From Herbaspirillum robiniae (GTDB taxonomy: Bacteria > Pseudomonadota > Gammaproteobacteria > Burkholderiales > Burkholderiaceae_D), in contig NZ_NJGU01000001.1 of the NCBI RefSeq assembly GCF_002213415.1, positions 124,001 to 188,000 of the forward strand: a DNA stretch of 64,000 nt. The letters run 5' to 3'. Shown here piece after piece: positions 26,501 to 36,305 of the stretch. Each line of letters opens with the position of its first letter. Position 1 is the first letter of the stretch. A model generated the notes under the pieces. The model was given only the letters and a program-made list of their open reading frames with translations. It did no database searches and had not been told where the DNA came from. Both the position numbers and the translations under genes were made by a program.

Positions 26501-27493
26501 TCAGGCCGCACGCGCCTCGCTGGGCGGATGGCCGATGATGCGTTTGAAGGCGCGGCTGAAGGAGGCCTCCGAATCGTAGCCCAGCCGGTTGGCCACCACC
26601 GCCACGCGCATGCCTTCGCGCGCGATCCAGTGGCGCGCCTGGAACATCTTCACGCGCGCCACATACTTGGCCGGCGTCTCGCCGACCGTATTGGAGAACT
26701 TCTCGATGAAGCTGGAGCGCGAGGCGCCCATCACCTCGGCCAGCTCGGCCACCGACCATTCGCGCTCGGGCTGGTTGTGCACGGCGGCCAGCACCCGGCC
26801 GATCTGCGGGCAGCGCACCGCGGCGATCCAGCCGGTGGCGTCGGCGCAGGCGCATTCGACCCAGGCGCGGATGATGCTCGCCGCCAGCACGTCGGCCAGG
26901 CGCGCCAGGATGCCGCAGGCGCCGATGCGGTTGAGCGCGATCTCGCGCTCCATCGCCTCCAGCATGGCCAGCACCGCCGGGTCGCGCTGGCCGAGGTCGC
27001 AGGCGCGCATGACGTCGGGCATCATCGCCAGCAACGGATGCAGCGGGTCGAGGTTAAAGCGCATCGAGCCGCAGAACAGCACCTGCGACGGCGGCGCGGC
27101 CTCGTCGCCGAGCAGGCTGTCGGCGCCGGTGCCGTTGACCAGGTAAAGGTTTTCCGAGACCGGCTTCTTCGCCAGCGCCTCGATATCCACGCAGGGCACA
27201 TCCGGCGAGCTGGCCAGCACATGGAAGGTGCTGCGCGGCAGCAGCAGGGCGTCGCCCGGATTGAGCTGGATCCAGTCGGTCGATTGCGTGCGCATCCAGC
27301 AGCCGCCCTGGGCGACGAAATGGAAGCTGGCCTCCGGCTTGGGATGGAAGGCGATCGCCCACGGCTCGCGCATCACGCAGCGGCCATACTCCACGCCGTC
27401 CAGGCGCAGGCCGAGCAGGATTTCGGTGAGGGTGTCGGGCATGTCCGGCACCTTGGGGATATTAGGGATGTTGCGAAAGTCGTTGGCGGTCAT
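26501..27493 (-). CDS. AraC-family regulator with cupin-type sensor
   Basis: A 330-residue regulator. The N-terminal 190 residues form a cupin_6-type ligand domain (FHFVAQGGCWMRTQSTDWIQLNPGDALLLPRSTFHVL). The last 100 residues carry two helix-turn-helix motifs (WSVAELAEVMGASRSSFIEKFSNTVGETPAKYVARVKMFQA, then VAVVANRLGYDSEASFSRAFKRIIGHPPSE). It reads divergently from the MFS-oxidoreductase operon starting at 27650 with a 156-base gap, so it most likely controls that operon, and perhaps the Bcr/CflA gene behind it. Its inducer is unknown. Confidence 0.92.
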   Translation of the reverse strand: MTANDFRNIPNIPKVPDMPDTLTEILLGLRLDGVEYGRCVMREPWAIAFHPKPEASFHFVAQGGCWMRTQSTDWIQLNPGDALLLPRSTFHVLASSPDVPCVDIEALAKKPVSENLYLVNGTGADSLLGDEAAPPSQVLFCGSMRFNLDPLHPLLAMMPDVMRACDLGQRDPAVLAMLEAMEREIALNRIGACGILARLADVLAASIIRAWVECACADATGWIAAVRCPQIGRVLAAVHNQPEREWSVAELAEVMGASRSSFIEKFSNTVGETPAKYVARVKMFQARHWIAREGMRVAVVANRLGYDSEASFSRAFKRIIGHPPSEARAA

Positions 27494-27649
27494 GGCCGGC
27501 TCCGGTGGCTCACATTCAGGGCGTCGCCCGCAGATTTGGACGAATAGTCATGAGAATAAGCGTTACAGGCATGGAAAGTCCAGGCCTGTCATCCTACACT
27601 GCCACAACTCCCCAATTTCGATCATTTTTGATCCTCACAGAGAAACCTC
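27494..27649. promoter_or_regulatory. Divergent control region of AraC and MFS-oxidoreductase operon
   Basis: The 156-base gap holds an interrupted inverted repeat ACAGGC (27565-27570) and GCCTGT (27584-27589), and is more AT-rich near 27600-27640. It is the natural site for AraC-protein binding; no exact promoter can be assigned. Confidence 0.4.
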
Positions 27650-28867
27650 ATGCTTGAAGCTTCCACCGCCGGCCCGGCCGGCTCGCAAACCATTTCCCCG
27701 GCCGGCGCCCAGCCTGTCCACGCCAACTGGGGCGGCATCGCCAGCCTGGCGCTGGGCGTGTTCGGCCTGGTCACGGCCGAGTTCCTGCCGGCCAGCCTGC
27801 TGACCGCCATGTCCACCGACCTCGGCGTGACCGACGGCGCGGCCGGGCAGGCGGTGACGGCCACCGCCATCGTCGGCGCCATCGCCGCGCCGACCATTCC
27901 GGTGATCACCCGCAACTTCGACCGCAAGCGCGTGATCATCGCGCTCACGCTGTTGCTGATCGTCTCCAACGCGCTGGCGGTGGCCGCCACCAGCCTGCCG
28001 GTGCTGCTGGTGTCGCGCGTCATGCTGGGCGTGGCGCTGGGCGGCTTCTGGTCGATGGCGGCGGCGCTGGCCATGCGCATGGTGCCGGAAAACGTGTTCG
28101 CCCGCGCCATGTCGGTGATCCTGGCCGGGGTGTCGATCGCCACCGTGTGCGCGGCGCCCATCGGCGCCTACATGGGCAACCTGTGGGGTTGGCGCAGCGC
28201 CTTCGTGGCGGCCGGCGTGGTCAGCGTGATCACGCTGGTCACGCAGGTGTTCGCCATCCCCAAATTGCCGCCCAAGGACAACCCCAGCCTGGCCGTGCTG
28301 TTCCATCTGCTGGGCCGCGGCGACGTGCGCGTAGCGCTGCTGGCGGTGCTGCTGGTGATTTCCGGGCACTTCGCGGGCTTCACCTATATCCGTCCGCTGA
28401 TGGAGCACGTCACGCACTTGTCGGTCTCGGCCATCTCGGCGGTGCTGCTGGGCTACGGCGTGGGCGGCTTCTTCGGCAACTTCGCCGGCGGCTTCATCGC
28501 CGAACGCAGCGAGCGCTGGGCCATCGTGGCCGGCGGCGCGCTGATCGCGCTGCTGGCGGCCACGCTGTGGGCCGCGGGCTCCTCGGCCACGGTGGCGGCG
28601 GTATCGATTGCGCTGTGGGGCTTCGCCTTCGGCGCCTTCCCGGTCGGTTTCCAGACCTGGATCGTGCGCGCCGCGCCGGACCACGCCGAGGGCGCGGGCG
28701 GCCTGCTGGTGGCGGCGTTCCAAGTCGCCATCGCCAGCGGCGCCATCGGCGGCGGCCTGCTGGTGGACCAGGTGGGCGCGCTGGGCGGCACCGTCTTCGC
28801 CACCGTCACGCTCACGCTGGGCACCTTGCTGACCCTGCGTTACGGCCCGCGCACGGCCAAGGCCTGA
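27650..28867 (+). CDS. MFS transporter (sugar-efflux/AraJ-like)
   Basis: A 405-residue MFS transporter with about 12 membrane segments after a 30-residue leader. The sequence GLVTAEFLPASLLTAMSTDLGVTDGAAGQAVTATAIVGA and the helix 2-3 region are typical of the DHA1 family members AraJ, YdhP and NepI, which export arabinose-like sugars, purine ribonucleosides or drugs. It lies 26 bases before an oxidoreductase gene in the same direction and is probably regulated by the divergent AraC protein. Substrate unknown. Confidence 0.88.
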   Translation: MLEASTAGPAGSQTISPAGAQPVHANWGGIASLALGVFGLVTAEFLPASLLTAMSTDLGVTDGAAGQAVTATAIVGAIAAPTIPVITRNFDRKRVIIALTLLLIVSNALAVAATSLPVLLVSRVMLGVALGGFWSMAAALAMRMVPENVFARAMSVILAGVSIATVCAAPIGAYMGNLWGWRSAFVAAGVVSVITLVTQVFAIPKLPPKDNPSLAVLFHLLGRGDVRVALLAVLLVISGHFAGFTYIRPLMEHVTHLSVSAISAVLLGYGVGGFFGNFAGGFIAERSERWAIVAGGALIALLAATLWAAGSSATVAAVSIALWGFAFGAFPVGFQTWIVRAAPDHAEGAGGLLVAAFQVAIASGAIGGGLLVDQVGALGGTVFATVTLTLGTLLTLRYGPRTAKA

Positions 28868-28893
28868 GCGCATCGCATCCGCACGGAGACATC

Positions 28894-29913
28894 ATGACCA
28901 TCAACCGCAAGATCGTCCTCGCCGCACGTCCGCGCGGCCTGCCGCAGACCAGCGACTTCCGGCTGGAACAAGCGCCGCTCCCGGCCCCGGGACCGGGTGA
29001 GCTGCTGCTGCGCACAGAATGGCTCTCGCTCGATCCCTACATGCGCAACCTGATGGAAGAGGTCGGCCCCGGCTATGCCGATCCGGTGGCGCTGGGCGCC
29101 GTCATGGTCGGCGGCACCGTCAGCCGCGTGCTGCAGTCGCGCCATGCGCAATACAAGGAGGGCGATCTGGTGGTGGCCGGCGCCGGCTGGCAGGACTACG
29201 CGCTGTCCGACGGCAGCGGCCTGCTGCCGGCCGGCGACCTCGCGCAGCCCTCGCTGGCGCTGGGCGGGCTGGGCATGCCGGGTTTCACCGCCTATGTTGG
29301 GCTGCTCGACATCGGCGCGCCCCGCACCGGTGAAACGGTCGTGGTGGGCGCCGCCACCGGCGCGGTCGGCGCAGTGGTCGGGCAGATCGCAAGACTGAAG
29401 GGCGCGCGCGTGGTCGGCATCGCCGGCGGCCCCGACAAATGCCGCTATGCGGTCGAGCAATTGGGATTCGACGCCTGTCTCGACCACCGTGACCCGCAAC
29501 TGGCCGACAAGCTGGCCGCCGCCTGCCCGGACGGTATCGACGTCTACTTTGAGAGCGTGGGCGGAGCGGTCTTCGACGCCGTCCATCCGCTGCTCAACCT
29601 CAACGCCCGCGTGCCGGTATGCGGCTTCATCGCCCATTACAACGACAAGGCCGCGCCCGGTCCTGACCGGCTGCCGGGCTGGATGGCGACGGTGCTGTCC
29701 AGGCGCATCCGCATGCAGGGCTTCATCATCCTCGACCACTACGCCACGCGCTTCGACGCCTTCCGGCGCGACATGGCCGCCTGGGTCGCCGACGGCAGCA
29801 TCAGGCTGCCCGAAGACGTGGTCCCCGGCCTGGAGAACGCCCCGCAAGCCTTCATCGGTCTGTTGCAGGGCAAGAACCTAGGCAAGCTGGTGGTGCGCGT
29901 GAATGCCCCCTGA
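28894..29913 (+). CDS. MDR-superfamily NADP-dependent oxidoreductase
   Basis: A 339-residue enzyme of the zinc-less medium-chain reductase family (CurA/leukotriene B4 dehydrogenase-like), which reduces the double bond of enones using NADPH. The N-terminal domain begins with the catalytic fold (WLSLDPYMRNLM). The Rossmann loop reads VVVGAATGAVGAVVGQIARLKGARVVGIAG, and a C-terminal IRMQGFIILDHY segment is typical. No zinc-binding Cys cluster is visible. An ACGGAGAC site precedes the ATG. It is the second gene of the operon, so it may process a compound handled by the MFS exporter. Confidence 0.9.
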   Translation: MTINRKIVLAARPRGLPQTSDFRLEQAPLPAPGPGELLLRTEWLSLDPYMRNLMEEVGPGYADPVALGAVMVGGTVSRVLQSRHAQYKEGDLVVAGAGWQDYALSDGSGLLPAGDLAQPSLALGGLGMPGFTAYVGLLDIGAPRTGETVVVGAATGAVGAVVGQIARLKGARVVGIAGGPDKCRYAVEQLGFDACLDHRDPQLADKLAAACPDGIDVYFESVGGAVFDAVHPLLNLNARVPVCGFIAHYNDKAAPGPDRLPGWMATVLSRRIRMQGFIILDHYATRFDAFRRDMAAWVADGSIRLPEDVVPGLENAPQAFIGLLQGKNLGKLVVRVNAP

Positions 29914-30106
29914 GTACGTCCTGGGCACCCGCTGAACCCGGCCGGCCGTTAGTCGTTTCCGCAAGGCTTACAGGCGAATTGCCGCTGCGCCTATAGGCGC
30001 AGTCGCGCCGCGCCCCGATACTCTTCATGTTGAGCTTGAAGCGTCCGCGCCCCATGCAAATAAATCGCGGACAATGACAACAAGGAGAACCAATACGGAG
30101 GCGTGG

Positions 30107-32092
30107 ATGCGAGGTCGGCTGCGGTTGCCGCTGATGGTGCTGGGATGGATGCTGGCCGCGTTGGCGGCGCTGGTGCTGGTTGCGGCCGCGGCCGTGGCCT
30201 GGTTCGACTGGAACCTGGCCAAGCCCTGGATCGTGGCGCGGCTGTCGGCGGTGCTGGAACGCCCGGTATGGGTGGAAGGCGATATCGCGCTGGGCTGGAG
30301 CCGCGGCCCCGACAGCGAATCCCGCGCTACGCGCCTGCTGCCGCGCCTGCGCCTGACCGCGGGCAAGGTGGCCGTGGGCAACGCCGCCTGGGCCCGCAGC
30401 GGCCCCTTGCTGGCCAGCGTCGATGCAATCGACGTCAGCTTTTCGCCGCTGCCGCTGCTGCGCAAGCACTGGCTGATCACCGACCTGCGTCTGAGCGGCG
30501 CCGTGGTGGTAATGGAGCGCGACTCCGACCGGCGCAAGAACTGGCGCTTCTCGCAAAGCGAAGAGCCGGCCTGGAGCTACGACATCCACCGCCTTGAGTT
30601 CGACCGCGCCCGGCTGCGCTATGTGGACCTGCCGCTGGACATGGACCTGGCCTTCGACATTTCCCCGCTGCCCGGCACCCCGCAAGGCGTACTCAAGAAC
30701 GACACCCCGGACCTGGCCATCTCGGCTCGGCTGTCCGGCCGTTACAAGGAGGCCGAGGTAAAGGCGGCCGGGCAGGGCGGCGCCTTGCTGGATCTGCTCA
30801 ACGACGGCGCGCTGTATCCGCTGCGCGCCGAAGGGCAGGTCGGCCGCGTGCATGCGGCCATCGACGGCACCCTGAGCAATCCGCACCGGCTGGCGCGCGC
30901 CGATCTCAAGCTGAGCCTGGACGGCGCCACGCTGGCCGACCTCTATCCCGCCACCGGCGTGCTGCTGCCGCAATCCCAACCGTTCAGGACGCAAGGCCAG
31001 CTCGCCATCATCCGTGAAGGCGGCAAGCCGGCGCTGTGGGACTGGCGCTACCAGCGCTTCACCGGAACGGTGGGGCAAAGCGATTTCGCCGGCGACGCGC
31101 AGTACCTGCTGGGCCAGGGCCAGCCGCGGCTGCGCACCACGGTGCGCTCGCGGCTGATGCGCATGGCCGATATCGTCCCCGCCAACGACAGCGCGAAGGG
31201 CGAACGCAAGCGTGCCGACAAGCTGCTGCCCGCGCACGCCTTCGAGCCCGGTCGCTGGGGCGCGCTGGACGCGGAGATCAGTTTTTCCGGCGAGCAGTTC
31301 GCGCTGCTGCCCAAGCTGGTCTGGCAAGACCCCGCCGCCGAGATCCGGCTCAAGGACAAGGTGCTCAGCTTCGATCCCCTGCGCTTCTCGATGGCCGGCG
31401 GCAAGGCGGAGGGATCGCTGGTGCTGGACGGCCGGCAGGACAAGATCCGCTCCCGGCTGCGGCTCGATGCCCAGGGCCTGCAGGTGAAACGGCTGTTCCC
31501 GGAGCTGGCCGCGATGCAAGCCAGCTTTGGCCGCATCAACGGCAGCGCCGAGCTCAGCGGCGCCGGCAACTCGATCGCCGACATGCTCGGCACGGCCGAC
31601 GGCAAGCTGCAGGCCGAAGTCAGCGAAGGTTCGATCAGCCAGTTCATCCTGGAGGCGGCCGGCCTGAACCTGGCCGATGCCGTGTTCGCCCGTTTCTACA
31701 AGGACAAGCAGGTGCGCCTGCATTGCGCCGTCGCCGACGTGCGGATCGCGGGCGGCCAGGCCGACATGAAACGGTTTGCGGTCAATACCGAAGACGCGCT
31801 GATCGAGGTCGGCGGCCGCGTCGACCTGGCGCGCGAGGCGCTGGACCTGGTCATCCGCCCGCACACCAAGCGGCTGCGCGTGCTGTCGCTGCGTTCGCCG
31901 CTGACGGTCAAGGGCAGCTTCAGCCATCCGCTGATCGGCGCCGAAAGCGGCCCGCTGGCGGCCAGGGCAGGCGCCGCCGCCGCGCTGGCGCTGGTCGCGC
32001 CGCTGGCGGCGGTGGTGCCGCTGATCACACCCGGCGAAGACATCCCCGACGATTGCCGGCCACCCGCGGCTGTGGGAACGCCGGCCCGCTGA
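30107..32092 (+). CDS. AsmA-family protein
   Basis: A 661-residue protein of the AsmA/YhdP type. It has one N-terminal membrane helix (about 9-33: VLGWMLAALAALVLVAAAAVAWF) followed by a long beta-rich periplasmic region. It contains the family's repeated segments (VWVEGDIALGWSR, LITDLRLSGAVVVMERD), and the C-terminal AsmA part lies around 430-620. AsmA proteins influence outer-membrane lipid transport and assembly. The ATG at 30107 follows GGAGG at five bases; an earlier ATG at 30074 adds 11 residues without a clear site. It stands alone. Confidence 0.85.
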   Translation: MRGRLRLPLMVLGWMLAALAALVLVAAAAVAWFDWNLAKPWIVARLSAVLERPVWVEGDIALGWSRGPDSESRATRLLPRLRLTAGKVAVGNAAWARSGPLLASVDAIDVSFSPLPLLRKHWLITDLRLSGAVVVMERDSDRRKNWRFSQSEEPAWSYDIHRLEFDRARLRYVDLPLDMDLAFDISPLPGTPQGVLKNDTPDLAISARLSGRYKEAEVKAAGQGGALLDLLNDGALYPLRAEGQVGRVHAAIDGTLSNPHRLARADLKLSLDGATLADLYPATGVLLPQSQPFRTQGQLAIIREGGKPALWDWRYQRFTGTVGQSDFAGDAQYLLGQGQPRLRTTVRSRLMRMADIVPANDSAKGERKRADKLLPAHAFEPGRWGALDAEISFSGEQFALLPKLVWQDPAAEIRLKDKVLSFDPLRFSMAGGKAEGSLVLDGRQDKIRSRLRLDAQGLQVKRLFPELAAMQASFGRINGSAELSGAGNSIADMLGTADGKLQAEVSEGSISQFILEAAGLNLADAVFARFYKDKQVRLHCAVADVRIAGGQADMKRFAVNTEDALIEVGGRVDLAREALDLVIRPHTKRLRVLSLRSPLTVKGSFSHPLIGAESGPLAARAGAAAALALVAPLAAVVPLITPGEDIPDDCRPPAAVGTPAR

Positions 32093-32199
32093 CAAGGCTG
32101 ACAGCGGATCCCCACGCGGTCGCAGGCGTCCCGCCGATATGGCTCTGCACTGGGGCGGCGTAGGCTCAAGGCATCGCAACCAGACAGAGGAGCACATCC

Positions 32200-32514
32200 A
32201 TGGCCAAGCACAACGAACACGGCGGCCAAGGCCCGCGCGCCGGCCATTTGCCCGAGGCCGAGGTGGACCGGCTGCTGCAGGAGGATCCCGCCTCCGCCGA
32301 CGACGTCGATGCGCTCGACGAAGTGACCCAGCTGCGCCGGCGCGAGGAGCGCAACGCCCCGGAGTCGCTCGATGAGGAAAGCATCGGCCTGGAGCACATC
32401 AGCGGCATCGATGAGGAGGAGGTTGCCAGGGAGCTCAACCTCGACGGCGGGGAAGACGCCGATGAGGACACCTACGGCAATACCGTGAAGCCGGACAAGG
32501 ACCTGACGCCGTGA
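32200..32514 (+). CDS. Acidic small hypothetical protein
   Basis: A 104-residue protein with many Asp and Glu and few hydrophobic residues (for example EEVARELNLDGGEDADEDTYG), probably soluble and perhaps partly disordered. There are no cysteines, no signal peptide and no membrane helix. AGAGGAG precedes the ATG at 32200. It lies 107 bases after the AsmA-like gene. I do not recognise a function. Confidence 0.65.
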   Translation: MAKHNEHGGQGPRAGHLPEAEVDRLLQEDPASADDVDALDEVTQLRRREERNAPESLDEESIGLEHISGIDEEEVARELNLDGGEDADEDTYGNTVKPDKDLTP

Positions 32515-32547
32515 TGCCGTCATGCCGTGCGCATGCGGGGCTGCACG

Positions 32548-34305
32548 TCAGCGCCTTTCCCCGGTGCGCCCGGCCGCCTTGTCCTCATACATCCCCTGGT
32601 CGGCCAGCTTGATCAGCGTCTCGACATCCTTGCCGTCCCGCGGATAGAAGGCCACGCCCAGCGAGGCGCCGACCGTCATCGCCTGCGCGCCGTCGACCTC
32701 CTGCAGGCACCGCAGCGGCGGCGCCAGGACCTGGTCGATCTTCTTTCGCACCTTGTCGGCGAACTCCCGCGTGGCGATGCCCCAGAACACCAGCACGAAC
32801 TCGTCGCCGCCAAAGCGCGCCACCACGTCGTCCTCACGCACGATGCTGCGCAGGCGCTGGCCGACCTCGATCAGCGTCAGGTCGCCGTATTCATGCCCCA
32901 GCGTGTCGTTGATGGCCTTGAAACGGTTGAGGTCGATGAACATGACGGTGAACTGCGAAAACAGTTCGTCCGAGCGGCGGCCGCGCTTGTTGACGGCGGC
33001 GTCCAGATAGCGCAGCAGCGCCGCGCGGCTGGTGACGCCGGTGAGCTTGTCGGTATTGAGCTCGCTTTGCATCTGCATGAAGCTGCGCGCCAGCTGGCCG
33101 ATCTCGTCGCGCCGTTCTATCTTCAGGCCCACGTTCATGTGACCCCGGCCGATCTGCGCTGCCGCGCGCGACAGGCGGCGCACGTCGCGCACCACCCAGC
33201 GCACCACACTCAACCCCAGCAGCAGCGCCAGCACGACGGTGACGACCACGATCACCACGGTCCAGCGCACGTTGCGGTCCAGGGTGTCGAGGAAGTCTCC
33301 GCGCGGCACCGCCACCACCGTGATCCAGGACAGCCCGGCGCTGTCGCGCACCCATGAATAGGCGGCGTAGACCATCTCGTCTTCCGGGCCCCGGAAGGTG
33401 AAGGTGCGGCGCGTGCCGCCCATCACTTCCTCTTCGGCCAGTTGTTTCTGCAGCCTGGCGTAGGTGCTGCGCACGATGGGATTGTCGCTGTCGGCGGCGC
33501 GCAGGCGGCCAAGCTGGCCGGCCTGGTCGACGTGCGTGCTGCTGCCGTCGGAGGACGCGATCAGGTTGCCGTTGGCCTCCATGATGAAGGCGATGCCGCG
33601 CGGGCTCACGTGCAGCCCGCCGACGAAATCGTTGAGGGCCTTGAGCGAGACGTCGACCGCCACCACGCCGTCGAACTCGCCGTTGGTCGCGTAGACGCGA
33701 CGCGAACGGGTGGCGACCAGGTCCTTGTCCCAGTAGTTGATGTAGATGTCGCTCCAGGCCTCATGGTCCACACTCACGCCGGCGATATACCAGGGGCGCA
33801 CGCGCGGGTCGAAGTCGGCCTCGTCGTTCTTCGCCATGCCCAGCGGGCCGCGTATGCTTTCGATGCGGTAGGCGCTGCGGTAATTGTGGGTCGCCAGCTT
33901 GACGCGCAGCTCGCCGTCGTCGCGGCCGTGGCGGAACAGCCCGACGAAGTCGCCGTGGCGGTTGCCGTAGAAGACGTAGTTGCTCAGGTCCGGATGCATC
34001 GAGGTGGCGCTCCAGAAGCGCGAGCGGATGGCGTCGAGGTCGGTGTTGAGGTCCATCGCCGCCGGCAGGTCGTGCGGGAAGGCCGATTCCAGCACCTCCG
34101 AGGCGCCGTCGATATGCCGCTGCACGGTCAGCGCGACGCGGTCGGCGGTCTGGTTCAGCATCTGCTCGGCCACCGAGATCACCGCCTGGCGACCGGCGAA
34201 ATAGGAGAGAAAGCCGATCAGCAGCGACAGCGCGATGATCAGCACCACGAAAGGCAGCACCAGCACCTTCGCCAGCGAGGAGGATGAACGGATAATCGGG
34301 ATCAT
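32548..34305 (-). CDS. Membrane diguanylate cyclase with Cache and HAMP domains
   Basis: A 585-residue enzyme that makes cyclic di-GMP. Helix 1 lies at about 14-36, then a periplasmic double-Cache sensor (about 40-330), a second helix (about 336-358) and a HAMP domain (to about 410). The GGDEF domain follows, with the intact active site GGDEF at 499-503 (RFGGDEFVLVFWG). A RxxD inhibitory site (REDD) stands five residues before it. Dimeric, signal-driven activity and product inhibition are therefore expected. The ligand is unknown. It reads divergently from the sugar dehydrogenase gene. Confidence 0.93.
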   Translation of the reverse strand: MIPIIRSSSSLAKVLVLPFVVLIIALSLLIGFLSYFAGRQAVISVAEQMLNQTADRVALTVQRHIDGASEVLESAFPHDLPAAMDLNTDLDAIRSRFWSATSMHPDLSNYVFYGNRHGDFVGLFRHGRDDGELRVKLATHNYRSAYRIESIRGPLGMAKNDEADFDPRVRPWYIAGVSVDHEAWSDIYINYWDKDLVATRSRRVYATNGEFDGVVAVDVSLKALNDFVGGLHVSPRGIAFIMEANGNLIASSDGSSTHVDQAGQLGRLRAADSDNPIVRSTYARLQKQLAEEEVMGGTRRTFTFRGPEDEMVYAAYSWVRDSAGLSWITVVAVPRGDFLDTLDRNVRWTVVIVVVTVVLALLLGLSVVRWVVRDVRRLSRAAAQIGRGHMNVGLKIERRDEIGQLARSFMQMQSELNTDKLTGVTSRAALLRYLDAAVNKRGRRSDELFSQFTVMFIDLNRFKAINDTLGHEYGDLTLIEVGQRLRSIVREDDVVARFGGDEFVLVFWGIATREFADKVRKKIDQVLAPPLRCLQEVDGAQAMTVGASLGVAFYPRDGKDVETLIKLADQGMYEDKAAGRTGERR

Positions 34306-34499
34306 GGCGCGTTTCGCTTGTATCTTTTGAATGTTGTTTTGGCAAGACGGGAGGGCGCGATGGCGGCGGCGCTCCTGCGGATGTTATCGGCAGCATCGGG
34401 CGCAAAATGAAATGCCGCCAGAACAAATCGGCGCGATGGCGCTCGAATCCGCTGCGCCGGCCGGCTGCCGGCCAAGGTCGTCCTGAAAGGAGATTGCAC

Positions 34500-35537
34500 A
34501 TGTTGAAGAAGCTGGCCTTAATGGCCTTAACGGGCCTCTGCGCTGCGGCATTGGGCGGCGCGTTCGTCCAGGCCGCGCAGGCGGCCGATCCGGCGCCGCA
34601 GGTCGTGGCCAGCGGGCTCAAGGCGCCCTGGTCGATCGCCTTCTCGGGAGACACGCCGCTGGTCAGCGAACGGGGCACGGCGCGCATCCTGGCGCTGCGG
34701 CCCGACGGCAGCGCCGCGCCGGTTGCCACGATCGCCGGCGTCGACGGCAGGGGCGAGGGCGGCTTGCTGGGGATTGCGGTGCACGGGGGCTATCTCTACG
34801 CCTATTTCACCGCCGGCGATGAAAACCGCATCGAGCGCTTCAGGGTCGAGGGGCGGGGCAGTGACCTCAGGCTCGGCCCGCCGCAGAAGATCTTCGGCGG
34901 CATCCCCTCGGCCAGCTATCACAACGGCGGCAGGATCGCCTTCGGCCCGGACGACATGCTCTACGCGAGCACCGGCGACGCCGGCCAGCGCAGCCGCGCG
35001 CAGGACCTCAATTCGCTGGGCGGAAAGATCCTGCGCATGACGCCGGAGGGCAAGCCGCCCAGGGACAATCCCTTTGCCGGCTCCTATGTCTACAGCTACG
35101 GCCACCGCAATGTCCAGGGGCTGGCCTGGGCCGCCGACGGCAAGCTGTACGCGTCCGAATTCGGCGAGAACACCTGGGACGAACTGAACCTGATCCGCCC
35201 CGGCGGCAACTATGGCTGGCCGGAGGTGGAGGGCAAGGGCGGCGGCGACAAGTTCATCGATCCGCTGCAGCAGTGGCCGACCGCGCAAGCCAGCCCCAGC
35301 GGCATCGCCATCCATGGCGGCAGCATCTATATCGCCAGCCTGCGCGGCCAGCGCCTGCGCAAGGTGGCGTTGTCGGCGCCGGCCACGGCGACCGAACTCT
35401 ACGTCGGGCAATACGGACGCCTGCGCGACGTGGCGCTGGCGCCTGACGGCAGGCTCTGGATCCTCACCAACAACACCGACGGCCGCGGCCAGCCCAGACC
35501 GGGCGACGACCGCATCCTGGCCGTGTCGGCCCCGTAG
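34500..35537 (+). CDS. PQQ-dependent sugar (aldose) dehydrogenase-like protein
   Basis: A 345-residue exported beta-propeller of the glucose/sorbosone dehydrogenase family, resembling soluble aldose sugar dehydrogenase YliI. A signal peptide covers about residues 1-28. Family segments are APWSIAFSGDTPLVSERG, GEGGLLGIAVH, YHNGGRIAFGPDDMLYASTGDAG and SYGHRNVQGLAWAADGKLYASEFGENTWDELNLI, which line the PQQ and calcium site. AAGGAG precedes the ATG. It oxidises sugars in the periplasm if PQQ is available; no PQQ synthesis gene is in the window. It converges with the permease gene, with 6 bases between stops. Confidence 0.88.
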   Translation: MLKKLALMALTGLCAAALGGAFVQAAQAADPAPQVVASGLKAPWSIAFSGDTPLVSERGTARILALRPDGSAAPVATIAGVDGRGEGGLLGIAVHGGYLYAYFTAGDENRIERFRVEGRGSDLRLGPPQKIFGGIPSASYHNGGRIAFGPDDMLYASTGDAGQRSRAQDLNSLGGKILRMTPEGKPPRDNPFAGSYVYSYGHRNVQGLAWAADGKLYASEFGENTWDELNLIRPGGNYGWPEVEGKGGGDKFIDPLQQWPTAQASPSGIAIHGGSIYIASLRGQRLRKVALSAPATATELYVGQYGRLRDVALAPDGRLWILTNNTDGRGQPRPGDDRILAVSAP

Positions 35538-35543
35538 CGCCTG

Positions 35544-36305
35544 CTATTCGGCAAAGCGGCCGGCGGCGCGGCTTACGTCATGGCGCGCCGCCGGCTGTTC
35601 CCGCAGCGCGCCGCGCGCGGTGATGCGGGCCGGCTCGAAATATCGCCCCACCCACAGGGCCAGTTGCTCCAGCCCCGAACACATCAGGAAATACAGCACG
35701 CCCACGAACAGGAAGACTTCCGCCGGATGCACCATCAGCCGGCTGTTGACCTGGGCCGCGACGAAGGAGAGTTCGCCCACGCCGACGATGTAGGCCAGCG
35801 AACTGTCCTTGACCAGCGTGACCCACTGGTTGACGAAGGACGGCAGCATGATCTGCAGCGCCTGCGGCAGGATGAGGTGGCGCAGCACCGCCGACGCCGG
35901 CAGGCCCAGCGACAGGCCGGCCTCCCATTGACCGCGACCGATCCCGGCGATGCCGGCGGCCACCGAATGGGCCAGGTAGGCGCCGCTGATCAGCGACAGC
36001 GCCGCCATCACCGACAGCACGCCCGGCACGTCGACGCCGAAGGCGATCGGCAGCAGGAAGTAGGTCCAGAAGATCAGCATCAGCACCGGTATGGCGCGCA
36101 GAAAACCCAGCGCCAGCCACAGCAGCCGGTGCCAGGCGCCGCTGCCCACGGCCAGCAGGATGCCCAGCCCCAGTCCCAGGATCGCCGAGAGCACCGCCGA
36201 GCCCGCGCTCAGCGCCAGCGTGAGCGCGGCGCCGCCGAGCGGTCCGTCGGGGTAGTTGCCCCACAACAGGTAGGGCAGGTTGTCCATCAGCACGGAGAGA
36301 TCCAT
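35544..36305 (-). CDS. Polar amino-acid ABC transporter permease (GltK-like)
   Basis: A 253-residue inner-membrane permease with about five helices. The EAA-type loop that contacts the ATPase is visible as EAGLSLGLPASAVLRHLILPQALQIMLPS. It shares one base with the upstream permease (TGATG), so translation is coupled. The frame stays open upstream but that part belongs to the other permease gene read in a shifted frame. With its partner it forms a heterodimeric channel for a polar amino acid. Confidence 0.92.
   Translation of the reverse strand: MDLSVLMDNLPYLLWGNYPDGPLGGAALTLALSAGSAVLSAILGLGLGILLAVGSGAWHRLLWLALGFLRAIPVLMLIFWTYFLLPIAFGVDVPGVLSVMAALSLISGAYLAHSVAAGIAGIGRGQWEAGLSLGLPASAVLRHLILPQALQIMLPSFVNQWVTLVKDSSLAYIVGVGELSFVAAQVNSRLMVHPAEVFLFVGVLYFLMCSGLEQLALWVGRYFEPARITARGALREQPAARHDVSRAAGRFAE

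Noticed and set aside
25155-26855. 566-residue reading frame containing the Bcr/CflA protein
   Set aside because: The first 150 codons overlap the AraC gene antiparallel in frame only; the natural start is the ATG at 26405.
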